Made by a program: the position numbers and the translations under genes. The notes under the pieces are model-generated. The model saw nothing but the letters and a program-made list of their open reading frames with translations, ran no database searches and had not been told where the DNA came from. This document shows, piece after piece, positions 35,554-46,000 of a stretch of DNA of 64,000 bases. Within the stretch, counting starts at the first letter, position 1; every line of letters starts with the position of its first letter. The DNA comes from Dyella lipolytica (GTDB lineage: Bacteria > Pseudomonadota > Gammaproteobacteria > Xanthomonadales > Rhodanobacteraceae): NCBI RefSeq assembly GCF_030160075.1, contig NZ_BSNQ01000009.1, forward strand, positions 802,295 through 866,294, written 5' to 3'.

Positions 35554-37578
35554 ATGTCTCTGCGCTCTTCTCGCCTTGCCGCTCTTTTTACCGCGCTCCT
35601 GCTCGCCGGCTGCGCCAGCCAGCCGCATTCTCCTCAGCCGCGAACACTTCCGGATGGCTTGCGCGCAGACGTAGCGGTGCTGGAAACCACCGACCTGCAT
35701 TCCAACATCCTTAGCTACGACTACTACAAGCAGAAAGCCGATCCGACGCTGGGCTTCGAGCGCACGGTGACGCTGATACGCAAAGCGCGCAGCCAGTTCA
35801 CCAACAGCCTGCTGTTCGACGCCGGCGACACCATCCAGGGCAGCGTGCTGGCCGATTACCAGGCGCAGGTACAGAAGGTGGACTGCGGGCAGGAACTTGC
35901 GATCTATCAGGCAATGGATGCCATCGGCTACGACGGCGGCACCATCGGCAACCACGAATTCAACTATGGCCTGCCGTTCCTCTCGCAGGTCACCGGCACA
36001 CCGATGAATGTGGATGGCGCGGGCTCGCAGCGCTGCATCGGCCCGCATTACCCACTGGTGCTGGCCAACGTGAATAGCGCCCGCGATGGCCAACCGATCT
36101 TCAAACCGTGGACGATGATCAAGCGCAACATGGCGGCTTTCACGCCGGATGGCAGCCAGATCAGCGTGCCGCTCAAGATCGCCATCATCGGCTTTACCCC
36201 GCCGACGATCATGCAATGGGACAAGCAGAATCTGGAAGGCAAGGTCACGGTGACGGGCGTGGTCGAAGCGGCGCAGAAATACATGCCCGAGATCGAAGCG
36301 CAGCACCCCGATCTGGTCATCGCGATCCTGCATGGCGGCATGAACATGGCACCGTACACCTCCGATATGGAAAACGGCGGCTGGTACCTGGCCGGTGTGC
36401 CGGGTATCGACGTGCTGCTGCTGGGTCACGAGCACACCGATTTCCCGGGCCCGCGTTTCGCGCACATGCAGGATGTGGATGACCAGCGCGGTTTCGTGCG
36501 CGGCGTTCCTGCGGTGATGGGCGGCTTCTTCGGCAAGGATCTCGGCGTCATCCGACTCGCATTGGTGCACCAGCAGGATCGTTGGACGATCGACAAAACC
36601 AAGACTTTTAGCCAGGTATGGCCGATCTGTCCGCCAATGGCCGGGGCAGGCAAACCCGCTGACTCGACGTCCCATTGCGTCGCCGCCGATCCGCAGGTGC
36701 CGCAGGTCGTCGGCAAGGTGCAGCAGGCTGCCATCGACTATGTGAACACGCCGATCGGCCAAAGCACGGTGCGTATGAGCAGCTACTTTGCCGATGAGGG
36801 CGATATGACGGCACTCGCACCAGTGAATGCCGCGCAGATCGACTATGCACACCAGGAACTATCCTCCGCGCATCCGGAACTCGCCAAGGTGCCGGTGCTG
36901 GGGTCGGCTGCGGCGTTCCGCAGCGGCTTCGGCGGCCCGGACGACTACACCGACGTACTACCCGGCCCGCTCACGCTACGCAGCGCGGCCGACCTGTACT
37001 TCTATCCGAATACGTTGAGCGCGGTGAAGATCAACGGCGCCGGGCTCAAGGCATGGCTGGAAAAATCCGCCGAGCGCTTCAACCGCATCGATCCCAACGC
37101 CAGCGGCGAACAAGCGCTGATCAACGACAAGTATGCCGGCTTCAACTTCGACCAGATCCAGGGTGGTATCGCCTACACCATCGATGTGTCGAAGCCGATC
37201 GGTCAGCGTATCGAGAAGTTGACCTATCACGGCAAACGCGTCACGCCGTCGCAGACGTTTGTGGTGGTGACCAACAATTATCGCGCCAGCGGTGGGGGTC
37301 ACTTCCCCGGACTGGACGGCAATAACGTCGTGCTGGCATCGCCCGATGGCACGCGCGAAATTCTCGCGCGCTGGTTGCAATCGCACCCCACACTTAACGC
37401 GCAGGATTTACCGCACGCGTCGTGGCATTTCGCTCGCCTGAAGACCCGCAGCATGGTGGTGTTCACAGCAGCCAGCGACAAACAGGCCGTCGCGGAAGCC
37501 GATGGGTTGCGTCATATTCGCCAGCTCAGGGACAACGGCGACGGCACAGCGGTCTACGCGATCGACCTTTCGCACTGA
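35554..37578 (+). CDS. 2',3'-cyclic-nucleotide 2'-phosphodiesterase/3'-nucleotidase-like lipoprotein (CpdB family)
   Basis: The 674-residue protein begins with a lipoprotein signal (lipobox LLLAGC, Cys20). The calcineurin-like metallophosphoesterase domain has ETTDLHSNI, FDAGDTIQGS, GNHEFNYG and AILHGGMN/LLGHEHTD metal-binding motifs. The C-terminal 5'-nucleotidase domain ends with NYRASGGGHFPGLDG. This is the CpdB layout, used to salvage nucleotides in the periplasm. A lipid anchor is unusual for E. coli CpdB but seen in related groups. It is divergent from the sulfatase-fold gene. Confidence 0.9.
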   Translation: MSLRSSRLAALFTALLLAGCASQPHSPQPRTLPDGLRADVAVLETTDLHSNILSYDYYKQKADPTLGFERTVTLIRKARSQFTNSLLFDAGDTIQGSVLADYQAQVQKVDCGQELAIYQAMDAIGYDGGTIGNHEFNYGLPFLSQVTGTPMNVDGAGSQRCIGPHYPLVLANVNSARDGQPIFKPWTMIKRNMAAFTPDGSQISVPLKIAIIGFTPPTIMQWDKQNLEGKVTVTGVVEAAQKYMPEIEAQHPDLVIAILHGGMNMAPYTSDMENGGWYLAGVPGIDVLLLGHEHTDFPGPRFAHMQDVDDQRGFVRGVPAVMGGFFGKDLGVIRLALVHQQDRWTIDKTKTFSQVWPICPPMAGAGKPADSTSHCVAADPQVPQVVGKVQQAAIDYVNTPIGQSTVRMSSYFADEGDMTALAPVNAAQIDYAHQELSSAHPELAKVPVLGSAAAFRSGFGGPDDYTDVLPGPLTLRSAADLYFYPNTLSAVKINGAGLKAWLEKSAERFNRIDPNASGEQALINDKYAGFNFDQIQGGIAYTIDVSKPIGQRIEKLTYHGKRVTPSQTFVVVTNNYRASGGGHFPGLDGNNVVLASPDGTREILARWLQSHPTLNAQDLPHASWHFARLKTRSMVVFTAASDKQAVAEADGLRHIRQLRDNGDGTAVYAIDLSH

Positions 37579-37599
37579 CTATATTCGAGTAATACAAGC

Positions 37600-37625
37600 G
37601 TCATTCCGGCGCATGCCGGAATGAC
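37600..37625. repeat. Perfect inverted repeat after the CpdB-like gene
   Basis: GTCATTCCGGC (37600-37610) and GCCGGAATGAC (37615-37625) enclose GCAT. This wording matches a palindromic repeat class seen in many proteobacterial genomes. It may also serve as the terminator of the preceding gene. Confidence 0.7.
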
Positions 37626-37735
37626 AGCAGGGTTACGATGCCTGCTTTCCAAAGCGCAGGTGTAACACCGACATGCCATTGTTTCATTAGCGAACAGATT
37701 GACAGCAGCTCCGGCACGCGCCTATCTTCGGAACC

Positions 37736-37885
37736 ATGTCGCCGCTATCCGCGCCAGCACGCATGCATTTCGCCCCGGTCCACACCGGGCGGGCGGGTAT
37801 CTCGGCTGCATCGATTATCGCCACGATGACGACCACAACCGGAACCGGTACAACCGGCTACCGGGTGGTGTCTGTGCGCGAGTAA
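37736..37885 (+). CDS. thrL: thr operon leader peptide
   Basis: A 49-codon frame upstream of the thr genes ends with IIATMTTTTGTGTTGYRVVSVRE, which has 8 Thr codons between positions 32 and 40 region and two Ile codons just before. This is the composition of a threonine-operon leader, where stalling at Thr (and Ile) codons senses charged tRNA. In-frame ATGs at 37763 and 37826 would give shorter forms; the last would encode only the Thr-rich 19 residues. None has a strong ribosome-binding site. The stop is 88 bases before the homoserine dehydrogenase gene. Confidence 0.75.
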   Translation: MSPLSAPARMHFAPVHTGRAGISAASIIATMTTTTGTGTTGYRVVSVRE

Positions 37886-37910
37886 GTTCTCATACGCAAC
37901 GGCCCCGCCC

Positions 37911-37970
37911 TCGAAGAGGCGGGCCGGCACACACCGAACCGCCAGCGAGCAGGGGCCTCAACCGGAGGCC
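37911..37970 (+). promoter_or_regulatory. Candidate attenuator and Shine-Dalgarno-sequestering hairpins of the thr operon
   Basis: A GC-rich hairpin (GGCCCCGCCCTC / GAGGCGGGCC, about 37911-37925) follows the leader stop but has no T tract. A second hairpin, GGCCTC (37954-37959) with GAGGCC (37965-37970), contains the GGAGG site of the next gene. GAGGC of the first can pair with GCCTC of the second, and GGTG..TGTGC (37867-37877) can pair with GCACACACC (37927-37935), so alternative folds exist. Regulation by translation rather than only by termination is possible. Confidence 0.5.
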
Positions 37971-37973
37971 ACC

Positions 37974-39122
37974 ATGGACAGCTGTGCATTACCACTCATT
38001 GCCGAACTCCCGCACCGTCTGCCGCCGCTGCAGGCAGCCAGTTCGCGCCGTCGAACTCTGGCGATCGGCTTGATTGGCCCCGGACGAGTCGGCAGCGTGC
38101 TGCTGGCCCAATTGCGCGCGGCGCAGGAGCGGCTTTCCCGCGAAGCCGGACTGGAACTGAAGCTCTGCGGTGTCGCCGCCAGCCGCCGCATGTGGCTCGA
38201 TTGCGACGATCCCGAACTCAACGCGCGTCATGATTGCGCGCAGACCTGGCGACCTACCGACCTGGATCAGTTCGCCGCCTATATCCGCGGTGAGGATCAA
38301 CGCCATGCGATGCTGATCGACTGCAGCGCAAGCGAAACGGTGGCGTCGCAATATCCCTACTGGCTGGCCTCCGGCTTGCACGTGGTGACGCCGAACAAGG
38401 TGGCCAGCAGTGGCCCGCTATCGCGCTGGCAGTCCATTCGTGCCGCGAGTCATCACGGCGGAAGGTTTCGCTATGAAGCGACCGTCTGCGCAGGCTTACC
38501 GGTGGTGCAAACACTGCGCGACTTGCTCGATACCGGTGATCAGCTGCTCTCCGTCGAAGGCATGTTCTCCGGCACCCTGGCGTGGCTGTGCTGCCAGTAC
38601 GACGGCAAACGCCCCTTCTCCACCCTGCTGCGCGAGGCGCATGCGCTGGGTTATACCGAACCCGATCCTCGTGACGATCTGTCCGGCACCGACGTGGCGC
38701 GCAAGCTGGTGATCCTGGCGCGCGAGGCCGGCTGGCCGCTATCGCTACAGGACGTCGCGGTGGAAAGTCTGGTGCCGCAGCACTTGGCCGAGCTGCCGTT
38801 GGAAAGTTTTATGGAGCGGCTGGATGAACTCGACGAACCGATGGCCGAACGGCTTGCACTGGCCCACGGCGAGCACGGCGTATTGCGGCATGTCGCCAGC
38901 CTCGACCGCGACGGACACGCCCAGGTTCGCCTGCACGTACTGCCATCCTCGCATGCCTTCGCGCACACGCGCCTTACGGATAACATCGTGCAATTCCACA
39001 CGCAGCGTTACCGTGATAATCCGTTGCTGGTGCAAGGCCCCGGTGCCGGCCCGGAAGTGACTGCCGCCGGAGTTTTCGCCGACCTATTGCGCATCGCCGA
39101 ATCGCTGGAGGTGCGCGCATGA
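37974..39122 (+). CDS. Homoserine dehydrogenase (stand-alone ThrA C-domain type)
   Basis: This enzyme reduces aspartate semialdehyde to homoserine with NAD(P)H. The 382-residue protein has the nucleotide motif [17 protein letters not shown] (about 31-47), [19 protein letters not shown] and the strongly conserved [22 protein letters not shown]. These match the C-terminal half of bifunctional ThrA, yet there is no aspartokinase domain in the gene or immediately upstream. The aspartokinase must be encoded elsewhere. It is the first structural gene of the thr operon and overlaps thrB by four bases. Confidence 0.92.
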   Translation: MDSCALPLIAELPHRLPPLQAASSRRRTLAIGLIGPGRVGSVLLAQLRAAQERLSREAGLELKLCGVAASRRMWLDCDDPELNARHDCAQTWRPTDLDQFAAYIRGEDQRHAMLIDCSASETVASQYPYWLASGLHVVTPNKVASSGPLSRWQSIRAASHHGGRFRYEATVCAGLPVVQTLRDLLDTGDQLLSVEGMFSGTLAWLCCQYDGKRPFSTLLREAHALGYTEPDPRDDLSGTDVARKLVILAREAGWPLSLQDVAVESLVPQHLAELPLESFMERLDELDEPMAERLALAHGEHGVLRHVASLDRDGHAQVRLHVLPSSHAFAHTRLTDNIVQFHTQRYRDNPLLVQGPGAGPEVTAAGVFADLLRIAESLEVRA

Positions 39123-40108
39123 ACACCCCACTTGCCGCAAAGGCCGCCATGCCCCCGCAACGCCTGCAATCCGCTTCTGCGATCGCCCATGCCAGCGTGG
39201 GCAATGTCGGCGTGGGCTTCGATATCCTCGGCCATTGCATCGCGGGTGCGGCGGATCGCGTCGAAGTGCGGCGCATCGATACAGCAACCGTACGTATTGC
39301 CGGCATCCATGGCTGCGTCGAAGTGCTTCCCATCGATGCCGCGCAGAACACAGCAGGCATGGCGCTGTTGGCGCTACGCAAGGCGCTGGGTTTGCAGCAC
39401 GGTTTCGAGCTGTCGCTGCACAAGGGCATCGCGCTCGGTTCGGGCATGGGAGGCTCTGCGGCATCCTGCGTCGCGGCTTTGGTTGCCGCCAACGCATTGT
39501 TGGAGCGGCCGCTTTCGCGCGAATCGCTGTACGGTTTCGCGCTGGAAGGCGAAGCGGTCGCCAGTGGCGGCCGTCATGGCGATAACGTGGGGCCGATGCT
39601 GCTTGGCGGTTTAGTGATAGCCACGCGCGATCGCCTGTTGCGTATTCCGGTACCACCGACTTGGCACTGCGCGTTGGTGCATCCGCACGTCGTGCTGGAA
39701 ACGCGCAAGGCCCGCGCAGCGCTGGTCGGTGACTACGCGTTGGGCGAATTCGTAGCGCAATCGGCCAACCTCGCACTGGTGCTCGCCGGTTGCTGGCGCG
39801 GCGAAGCCGAACTGGTGCGCGAAGGACTGAAAGATGTGCTGATCGAACCGCGCCGCGCGCCATTGGTGCCGAACTTCGCGCGCGTCAAACAAGCGGCGCT
39901 GGATCACAAGGCGATGGGTGCGAGCATTTCCGGCGGCGGCCCCAGCGTGTTTGGCTGGTTTGAACATCGTGCCGAGGCTGAAGCTGCCGCGGAGGCAATG
40001 CGCAGCGCGTTTGCCGAGGCGGGCTTGGATAGCGATAGCTTCGTTGCCCCCGTGGACGGACCCGCTGCGTCGCTGATTCCTTCCATCGACGCGAGTGAAC
40101 AGGCATGA
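39119..40108 (+). CDS. thrB: Homoserine kinase
   Basis: GHMP kinase that phosphorylates homoserine. The 329-residue protein has the start [21 protein letters not shown], the ATP motif [14 protein letters not shown] (about 103-116) and the C-terminal [15 protein letters not shown]. It is slightly longer than E. coli ThrB (310) because of its N-terminus. ATGA overlaps with both the upstream dehydrogenase and downstream thrC show translational coupling. Confidence 0.96.
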   Translation: MNTPLAAKAAMPPQRLQSASAIAHASVGNVGVGFDILGHCIAGAADRVEVRRIDTATVRIAGIHGCVEVLPIDAAQNTAGMALLALRKALGLQHGFELSLHKGIALGSGMGGSAASCVAALVAANALLERPLSRESLYGFALEGEAVASGGRHGDNVGPMLLGGLVIATRDRLLRIPVPPTWHCALVHPHVVLETRKARAALVGDYALGEFVAQSANLALVLAGCWRGEAELVREGLKDVLIEPRRAPLVPNFARVKQAALDHKAMGASISGGGPSVFGWFEHRAEAEAAAEAMRSAFAEAGLDSDSFVAPVDGPAASLIPSIDASEQA

Positions 40109-41430
40109 GTGTGGCCTTGCATTATCCCAGCACCCGCAACGCGAGCCATGCGGCGACACTCAGCGAAGCAATGTCTGCAGGACTCGCACCAGACGGCGGT
40201 CTGTATGTGCCCGAATACTTGCCGACATTAGATCCGGAAACGTTCGACCCTGCAGGAACACTGGCCGATACGGCCGCGACGTTGCTCACGCCATTTTTCG
40301 CCGGCGACGCACTCGCCAGCGAACTACCCTCGATCTGTGCGGAAGCGTTGACCTTTCCGACGCCGTTACGCGCGTTGCCGCAGCATCCCAAAACCTCCGT
40401 GCTTGAGCTGTTCCACGGACCGACTGCGGCCTTCAAGGACGTCGGCGCGCGCTTTCTAGCCGCATGCATGCGGCGCTTGCGTAAGCATGCCACGCAACCG
40501 CTTACCATTCTGGTGGCGACATCCGGTGACACTGGTGCGGCCGTCGGTGCGGCGTTTCATCAACAGCCGGGCATTGACGTAGTCATTTTGTACCCGGATG
40601 GTCGTGTATCGCCGCGACAGGCGCATCAGCTTGGCTGCTTCGGCGACAACGTGCGGGCCTTGCGCGTGCAAGGCCGCTTCGATGACTGCCAGCGCATGGT
40701 GAAAGCCGCGTTGAGCGATACGGCACTGCAAGCGCACTCGCCACTTTCCTCAGCCAACAGCATCAGTCTTGGACGATTGTTGCCGCAGATGAGCTATTAC
40801 GCGCACGCATCCCTGGCGTGGTGGCACGAACATCGAGAACCGCTGAATCTGATCGTGCCGACCGGGAATCTCGGCAATGCGCTGGCGGCGCTATGGGTTC
40901 GCTCGATGGGCCTGCCTGTGGGCCAGATACGGCTCGCCTGCAACGCCAACGCCACGCTTCCGGATTTTTTTGCAGGCGGCGACTATGCACCGCGCGACGC
41001 TGTCGCCACGCTAGCCAATGCGATGGATGTCGGTGCACCGAGCAACTTCGAGCGTCTACGCTGGACACTCCCTGACGCCCACGAATGTCGAACGCAGTTG
41101 CAGGCAAGCAGCGTAGACGATCACACGATCCGCACGACCATTGCCTTGCATGCACGTGAACACGGCGAAGTATTCTGCCCGCATACGGCAACAGCCATGC
41201 ATCTGCTGGATCAGCTGCGCGCGTCCGGCGACAACCTGCCATGGGCGGTCGTGGCGACGGCGCATCCGGCGAAGTTTGAGAGCGTGGTGGAACCTTTGAT
41301 CGGGCACCCTATCGACGTGCCGCCTGCGCTATCGACCATGTTGCGGCGATCGGCTTCAGCAGAGCCGTTGGCGGCTGAAGACGGCGCGCTGCGTCAGTGG
41401 CTGGTGGAACGCGTTGTGCCCGTCTCTTGA
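40105..41430 (+). CDS. thrC: Threonine synthase
   Basis: PLP enzyme that converts phosphohomoserine to threonine, the last step of the operon's pathway. The 441-residue protein has LEYRSTR-like start [16 protein letters not shown], the PLP lysine in [16 protein letters not shown] (about residue 112), [12 protein letters not shown], and [12 protein letters not shown] for phosphate binding. C-terminal [14 protein letters not shown] is typical. It is the last gene of the thr operon. Confidence 0.96.
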   Translation: MSVALHYPSTRNASHAATLSEAMSAGLAPDGGLYVPEYLPTLDPETFDPAGTLADTAATLLTPFFAGDALASELPSICAEALTFPTPLRALPQHPKTSVLELFHGPTAAFKDVGARFLAACMRRLRKHATQPLTILVATSGDTGAAVGAAFHQQPGIDVVILYPDGRVSPRQAHQLGCFGDNVRALRVQGRFDDCQRMVKAALSDTALQAHSPLSSANSISLGRLLPQMSYYAHASLAWWHEHREPLNLIVPTGNLGNALAALWVRSMGLPVGQIRLACNANATLPDFFAGGDYAPRDAVATLANAMDVGAPSNFERLRWTLPDAHECRTQLQASSVDDHTIRTTIALHAREHGEVFCPHTATAMHLLDQLRASGDNLPWAVVATAHPAKFESVVEPLIGHPIDVPPALSTMLRRSASAEPLAAEDGALRQWLVERVVPVS

Positions 41431-41463
41431 CACGTATGCGTTGGCAAGAAGCGCAGACTGCGC

Positions 41464-42933
41464 TCACTGCCGCTCCATCAACCAGCCACCGGTAAAGCCG
41501 GCACGCTCCAGCCCCTTGCGTATATATGGATTCTTGCGCATCACGCGCCACACGAACCCGCTGCGCCAGTTCTCGATCATCAACACGATCGGCCCTTGGT
41601 CGATGCCGATCTGCAGAGTGTCGAACCAACCTTTGCCAGGCACCAGTCGGCCGGTGCGCGGCGAGAAGTTCGCATCGAAGCTGGGATCGAAGGCATCGAC
41701 AAAGCCGTAACGGTCGTAGACGTTGTCGCCGTAACGTTCCTTGATCGCTTCGAGCGCGGGAACCACGACCTCCGGCGCGAACGCGATGGAACCCCCGGCA
41801 GCCATCGGCGCGATCGTGCCATCGTCGGAAATGTAGTCGAGCCCGGCGCCGCGCGCGGTATAGCCGTAGAACGTGCGCGTGCTGCCATCGGCGATTTTCA
41901 GGGTGTAGTCGCCGGGTCCATTGCATGCGCTGAGTCCCCAGACATTTTCGCCGTAACCCGTCCAATGTCCCGGATTGGCCATGGCATAGGCACGTTGTGC
42001 ATACACGGCGCGACGACTGTTCTCGAAGTAATCCAAATCGTGCGCGCGACTCCACGCATCACGGATACCGCGAAAGTCGACCCAGGCTTCGCTGAACTGA
42101 TGACCGAACAGTGGTGCGAAGTTGAGGAAGGTTTGGCCCTGGAAACGGCCCCAGGTTTTGGGATAGGTACTCGCCCATGCCGACCAACCATCGTCGGTGA
42201 TCGCATGCGTCGGCGAACCGAGCGCGAGGATGTAGACCAGCATACCTTCGTCGTAACCCTTCCAGTCGGCGTCAATGAATTTGCCGCCGGGCGTCCAGCC
42301 CATGCTGATCAGTGGTGCGCGCGGCTGCATCCAGGTCCAGTCCGCACGCCGGTAGATGGCATCGGCCAACGCGCGAATCTCTTTTTCTTTGGCGGTGTTG
42401 CGATCGTAGTAGGACTGTGCGAACAGCACGCCGCCGAGTAGCAGCGTGGTGTCCACGCTGGATAGCTCGGTAAAGCGCGCAAAGCGCTTGCCGGTGCGTA
42501 TGTCGAGAAAATGATAGAAAAATCCGTGGAAGCCGGTGGCGTCATCCTCGCTGTCGTCTTCCCGCGCATTAGCGAAGAAGCGCAACGTCGCCAGGGTACG
42601 GTCCACTGCTTGCTCGCGTGTGATGTAGCCGCGCTCCACGCCGATGCCGTAAGCGGTCAAGCCGAAACCGACTGAGGCGATGCTTGAGAAAGAAGGGCCG
42701 GGATAGTGATCCGGTATCAAGCCATTGGAGGGATTGGCACTGTCCCAAAACCACTGGAAGGTACGCCGCTCCAGATCCGCGACCATCGCCTGCTGCGGTT
42801 TAGACAAGCTGTCGAAAGTGCTCGATAGCGGTCGTGCCGATGCAGGTTGCAGCGCACTGCCCCCACAGAAAACCCACAAGGCGACCAGGGCCTTGAACGC
42901 GACGTTTTTAAGAACATTGCTTGCCATGGTCAT
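41464..42933 (-). CDS. Secreted glucoamylase-like glycoside hydrolase (GH144-type, PF10091 family)
   Basis: From the ATG at 42933 the protein has 489 residues, with a signal peptide (VAFKALVALWVFCGGSALQPASA) and the domain known as bacterial glucoamylase-like (now GH144, endo-beta-1,2-glucanase). Typical segments are RRTFQWFWDSANPSNGLIPDHYP, ASVGFGLTAYGIGVERGYI, GWTPGGKFIDADWKGYDEGMLVY and the GLSACNGPGDY region. It lies downstream of the TonB receptor gene on the same strand, 117 bases apart, suggesting a glucan-uptake pair. Other ATGs (42990, 42927) are possible. Confidence 0.85.
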   Translation of the reverse strand: MTMASNVLKNVAFKALVALWVFCGGSALQPASARPLSSTFDSLSKPQQAMVADLERRTFQWFWDSANPSNGLIPDHYPGPSFSSIASVGFGLTAYGIGVERGYITREQAVDRTLATLRFFANAREDDSEDDATGFHGFFYHFLDIRTGKRFARFTELSSVDTTLLLGGVLFAQSYYDRNTAKEKEIRALADAIYRRADWTWMQPRAPLISMGWTPGGKFIDADWKGYDEGMLVYILALGSPTHAITDDGWSAWASTYPKTWGRFQGQTFLNFAPLFGHQFSEAWVDFRGIRDAWSRAHDLDYFENSRRAVYAQRAYAMANPGHWTGYGENVWGLSACNGPGDYTLKIADGSTRTFYGYTARGAGLDYISDDGTIAPMAAGGSIAFAPEVVVPALEAIKERYGDNVYDRYGFVDAFDPSFDANFSPRTGRLVPGKGWFDTLQIGIDQGPIVLMIENWRSGFVWRVMRKNPYIRKGLERAGFTGGWLMERQ

Positions 42934-43050
42934 GATGGTTAGGTCAGTCACTGCAGGTGGTGAACTTGCGAGCCCTAACACGCCGAGCAATTCGTGTCAG
43001 GGCCCGCAGGCTCACTTCAACATGTAGCGGCATGATGCAACAACCACACA

Positions 43051-46000
43051 CTAGAACTTGATGCCCAGCGTCAGCTTCACCTCGCGCGGTGTACCGAGGA
43101 TGTTGCCCGTCGGATTGTATGTCACCGGTATCCGGTTCAATACGCCGTTCGAACCGTAGTTTTGAATGTAATCGCTGTAGTTGTTCCAGTTGAATGCATT
43201 GAGTAGATCGAAACGGACGTAGCCGTTGAAATTCTCGTAGATCTTGAAGTTCTTGGTGATCTGAAAATCGATCGAGCGATAGCCGAAGATCGGACCGCCG
43301 ATCAGGAAGTGCGAACCCGGCGGCGTGAACGCGAGCGGGACGCACCCATTTCCGAGACTGCCATTGCCCTGAAGCGGAGCGCCGTAGCACGCCAGACCAA
43401 GGCTAGGGATGGGAGTGGCCAAGGTGAGCTTGTAGCCGAACAACAGACCCCAGGGTAGATCCGCCGAACCGGCAACAACCAGGCGATGCTTTGCCACCGC
43501 CGAGGTTATATACGGATAGTCCTGGATGGTCGCCTCGTCGAACGCGTATTGGTCGGTCACATCCTGGTTGTCATTGTTCTGCTTGGCGCGCGTGTAGGTG
43601 TAGGCGACATTGATGCCCCAGCCCGATTCGGGCGTATAGGGTTTTTGTATCGACGCCAGTACTTGCTGCGTCTTTTGGGTCAAGCCGTTGTTGGCGATGA
43701 TCAGGCTGCCGAAGCCGGGGATGGGCTGGCCGAAAGCCTGGTTGCCGTTCTGCCAGAACGCACCATTGGCGTAGCGGTTGCCCAGCGTCAGCACGACGCC
43801 ATCGAAGCGGTTGATCTGCGCCCAAGTGAGGTCAGTGATCCAGTCGCCGAACTGGTTGCGCATGCCGATACTGATCTGATCGGAATACGGCGTCTTCAGA
43901 CGGTTGTTCATCAGGTCCACTTCGCGACCGGCCGTGGTGCCGGTCAGCAGCCCCTGCAATACACCTATGCCGCTGAGATAGGCGGGGTTCCACGGAATGC
44001 AGGTGGGACTCGGCGCGCAGGAGTGGTACTGATTGGGGAAGATGATGGTCGCTTCGGCCAGTGCGAGTTTGGTCTGCTCCAGTTGCAGGATCTCGTAGAT
44101 GGTGCGGTCATAGGAACGGCCGGCGCCGCCGTGGATCACATGCTGCTGGTCGCCGTTGACGTCGTAGGAAAAGCCGAAGCGCGGCTGGATTTCGTTGGTC
44201 TGCGCGTTACGGTTATGACCATTGCTGATGTAGTCATTGACGTTCACGCCGCCCAAGGCCAGCGATTGCGCATAAGTCACACCGGCCGGCGCATTGGGAT
44301 TTTGCGAAAAGAACGCGTTGACGACCGACGCTGGCGTGACGAAGTTGAGGTAGGACGGCGTTTGTTCGTAGTCCCAGCGAACGCCCAGGTTCAAGGTGAG
44401 ATGCTGATCTACCGTCCAGTCGTCCTGGATATACGTCCCAAACTGACGGTCGTTGGTTCTGACGACCGGACTGAGCCCGGGCAGTGAGATCGGGAACAGC
44501 ACCTGATACGGCGTCGACAGCGTGCCCGTGGGCGTCACGTCGTAAGAGAACTGCGGATTGAATTCGCCCGCGTCTTGCGCCGTGAGCTTCACCAGTTTGT
44601 ATTTGACACCCATCTTGACGACGTGGTCGCCAAGCCATTCGAAGTCGTTGAAGGTGAGATCGTCCTGAATCGACGGACCCTTCTGGCCCTTGTCCTGCGT
44701 CCCGCGCGGATCGGCCGCATCGGTGGTCAGGATCTCCGCGTTCTGGTTGTTGAATTCGGTGTAAGTGGCACCGTTGCCGATGTTCACCGCACTCGGCTTG
44801 AAGAATGCGTTTTCGAAGGTCGCCTGCAAGCGGTTGAACCAGCTGTCGGCGCTGTGATCCCAGCGGATGTCGAAACGGCGGTCGTAATTAATCTGATTGA
44901 GCGCCGACGATTCGGCCACGCCGGTACCGGTGCCGGTAATGGCCGTTTCATTGCGGTATTTGCCGCTCACTTCGATGCGGTCGCGATTGGTCGGCTCGTA
45001 GTCGACCTTGAGGAAGTACAGGTTTTCCTTGAACGGCAAGCTCGACGGCCCAAGCTGCGCCAGTGCACTCGGCGGCAGCTGTGCGATGAGTGCGGGCGAT
45101 CCGTTACCCGGCACCACCGCGATCGGCGTGTCGTATTCCTTGCCCTCGTAGGCCACGAAGAAGTGCGCCTTGTCCTGGATGATCGGTCCACCGAACGCGA
45201 AACCGTATTCCTTGTCGTGCGAGGGTTGTTTCTTTTTCGCGGCGATTTCGGAAGGATTTTCGGCACGCATGCGGGTGTCGGTCCAGTCGCCGAACACTTC
45301 GCCATGGAATTCGTTGGTGCCGGACTTGGTTTCTGCAATCACCGCGGCGCTGGAAATCTGATCGTATTCGGCTTTGTAGTTGGACGTAACGACCTTGTAT
45401 TCGCCAATCGCCAACTGCGGAAACGGGTTACCCTGAGTGGCGTTCTGCCCGGTGATGCCGCCGTTCTCCACGTAGTTTTTCTGGCCGATGCCATCGATAT
45501 ACACGTTGATGCCGGCCGGCGCCTGACCACCGGATTGCAGACTGGTGTTGCCGTTCTGCTGCACGGTAAACACCATGCCGGGCACGGTGTCGGCGAATTC
45601 GAGGAAGTTGCGCGTGATTTGCGGCACGGTCGCGATTTCACGCTGCGTAACGGTCGTACCGACTTCCGAGGTGGTCATTTCAGGCAGCGTGGTGGCCGTG
45701 ACCGTCACGGCGCCGAGATTCTTGGCGTTAACGGCCGCCGCAGGCGCTGCAGCAACGAGATTGAGCGTAGAGGTTGAAGCCACGGTCAACGTCACCGTGT
45801 GCTCGGTGCCCGGACCTGCGTCGACCTGATAGGTGCCGGGCGGCAAACTGACCAAGGCATAGCTGCCATCGGCACCTGACGTGGTGACACGCGCATAGCC
45901 AGTGGCAAGGTTTTTTGCGGTGACGGTGGTGTTGGGCGCGGCCGTTCCGCGCAGGTTTGCATCGGAGCTTTGTGCGAAGGAAACCATCGGCAAGGCTGCG

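Noticed and set aside
43486-44487. 333-codon plus-strand frame opposite the TonB receptor
   Set aside because: Val/Arg/Gly-rich antisense shadow; the receptor on the minus strand has signal, plug and barrel features.
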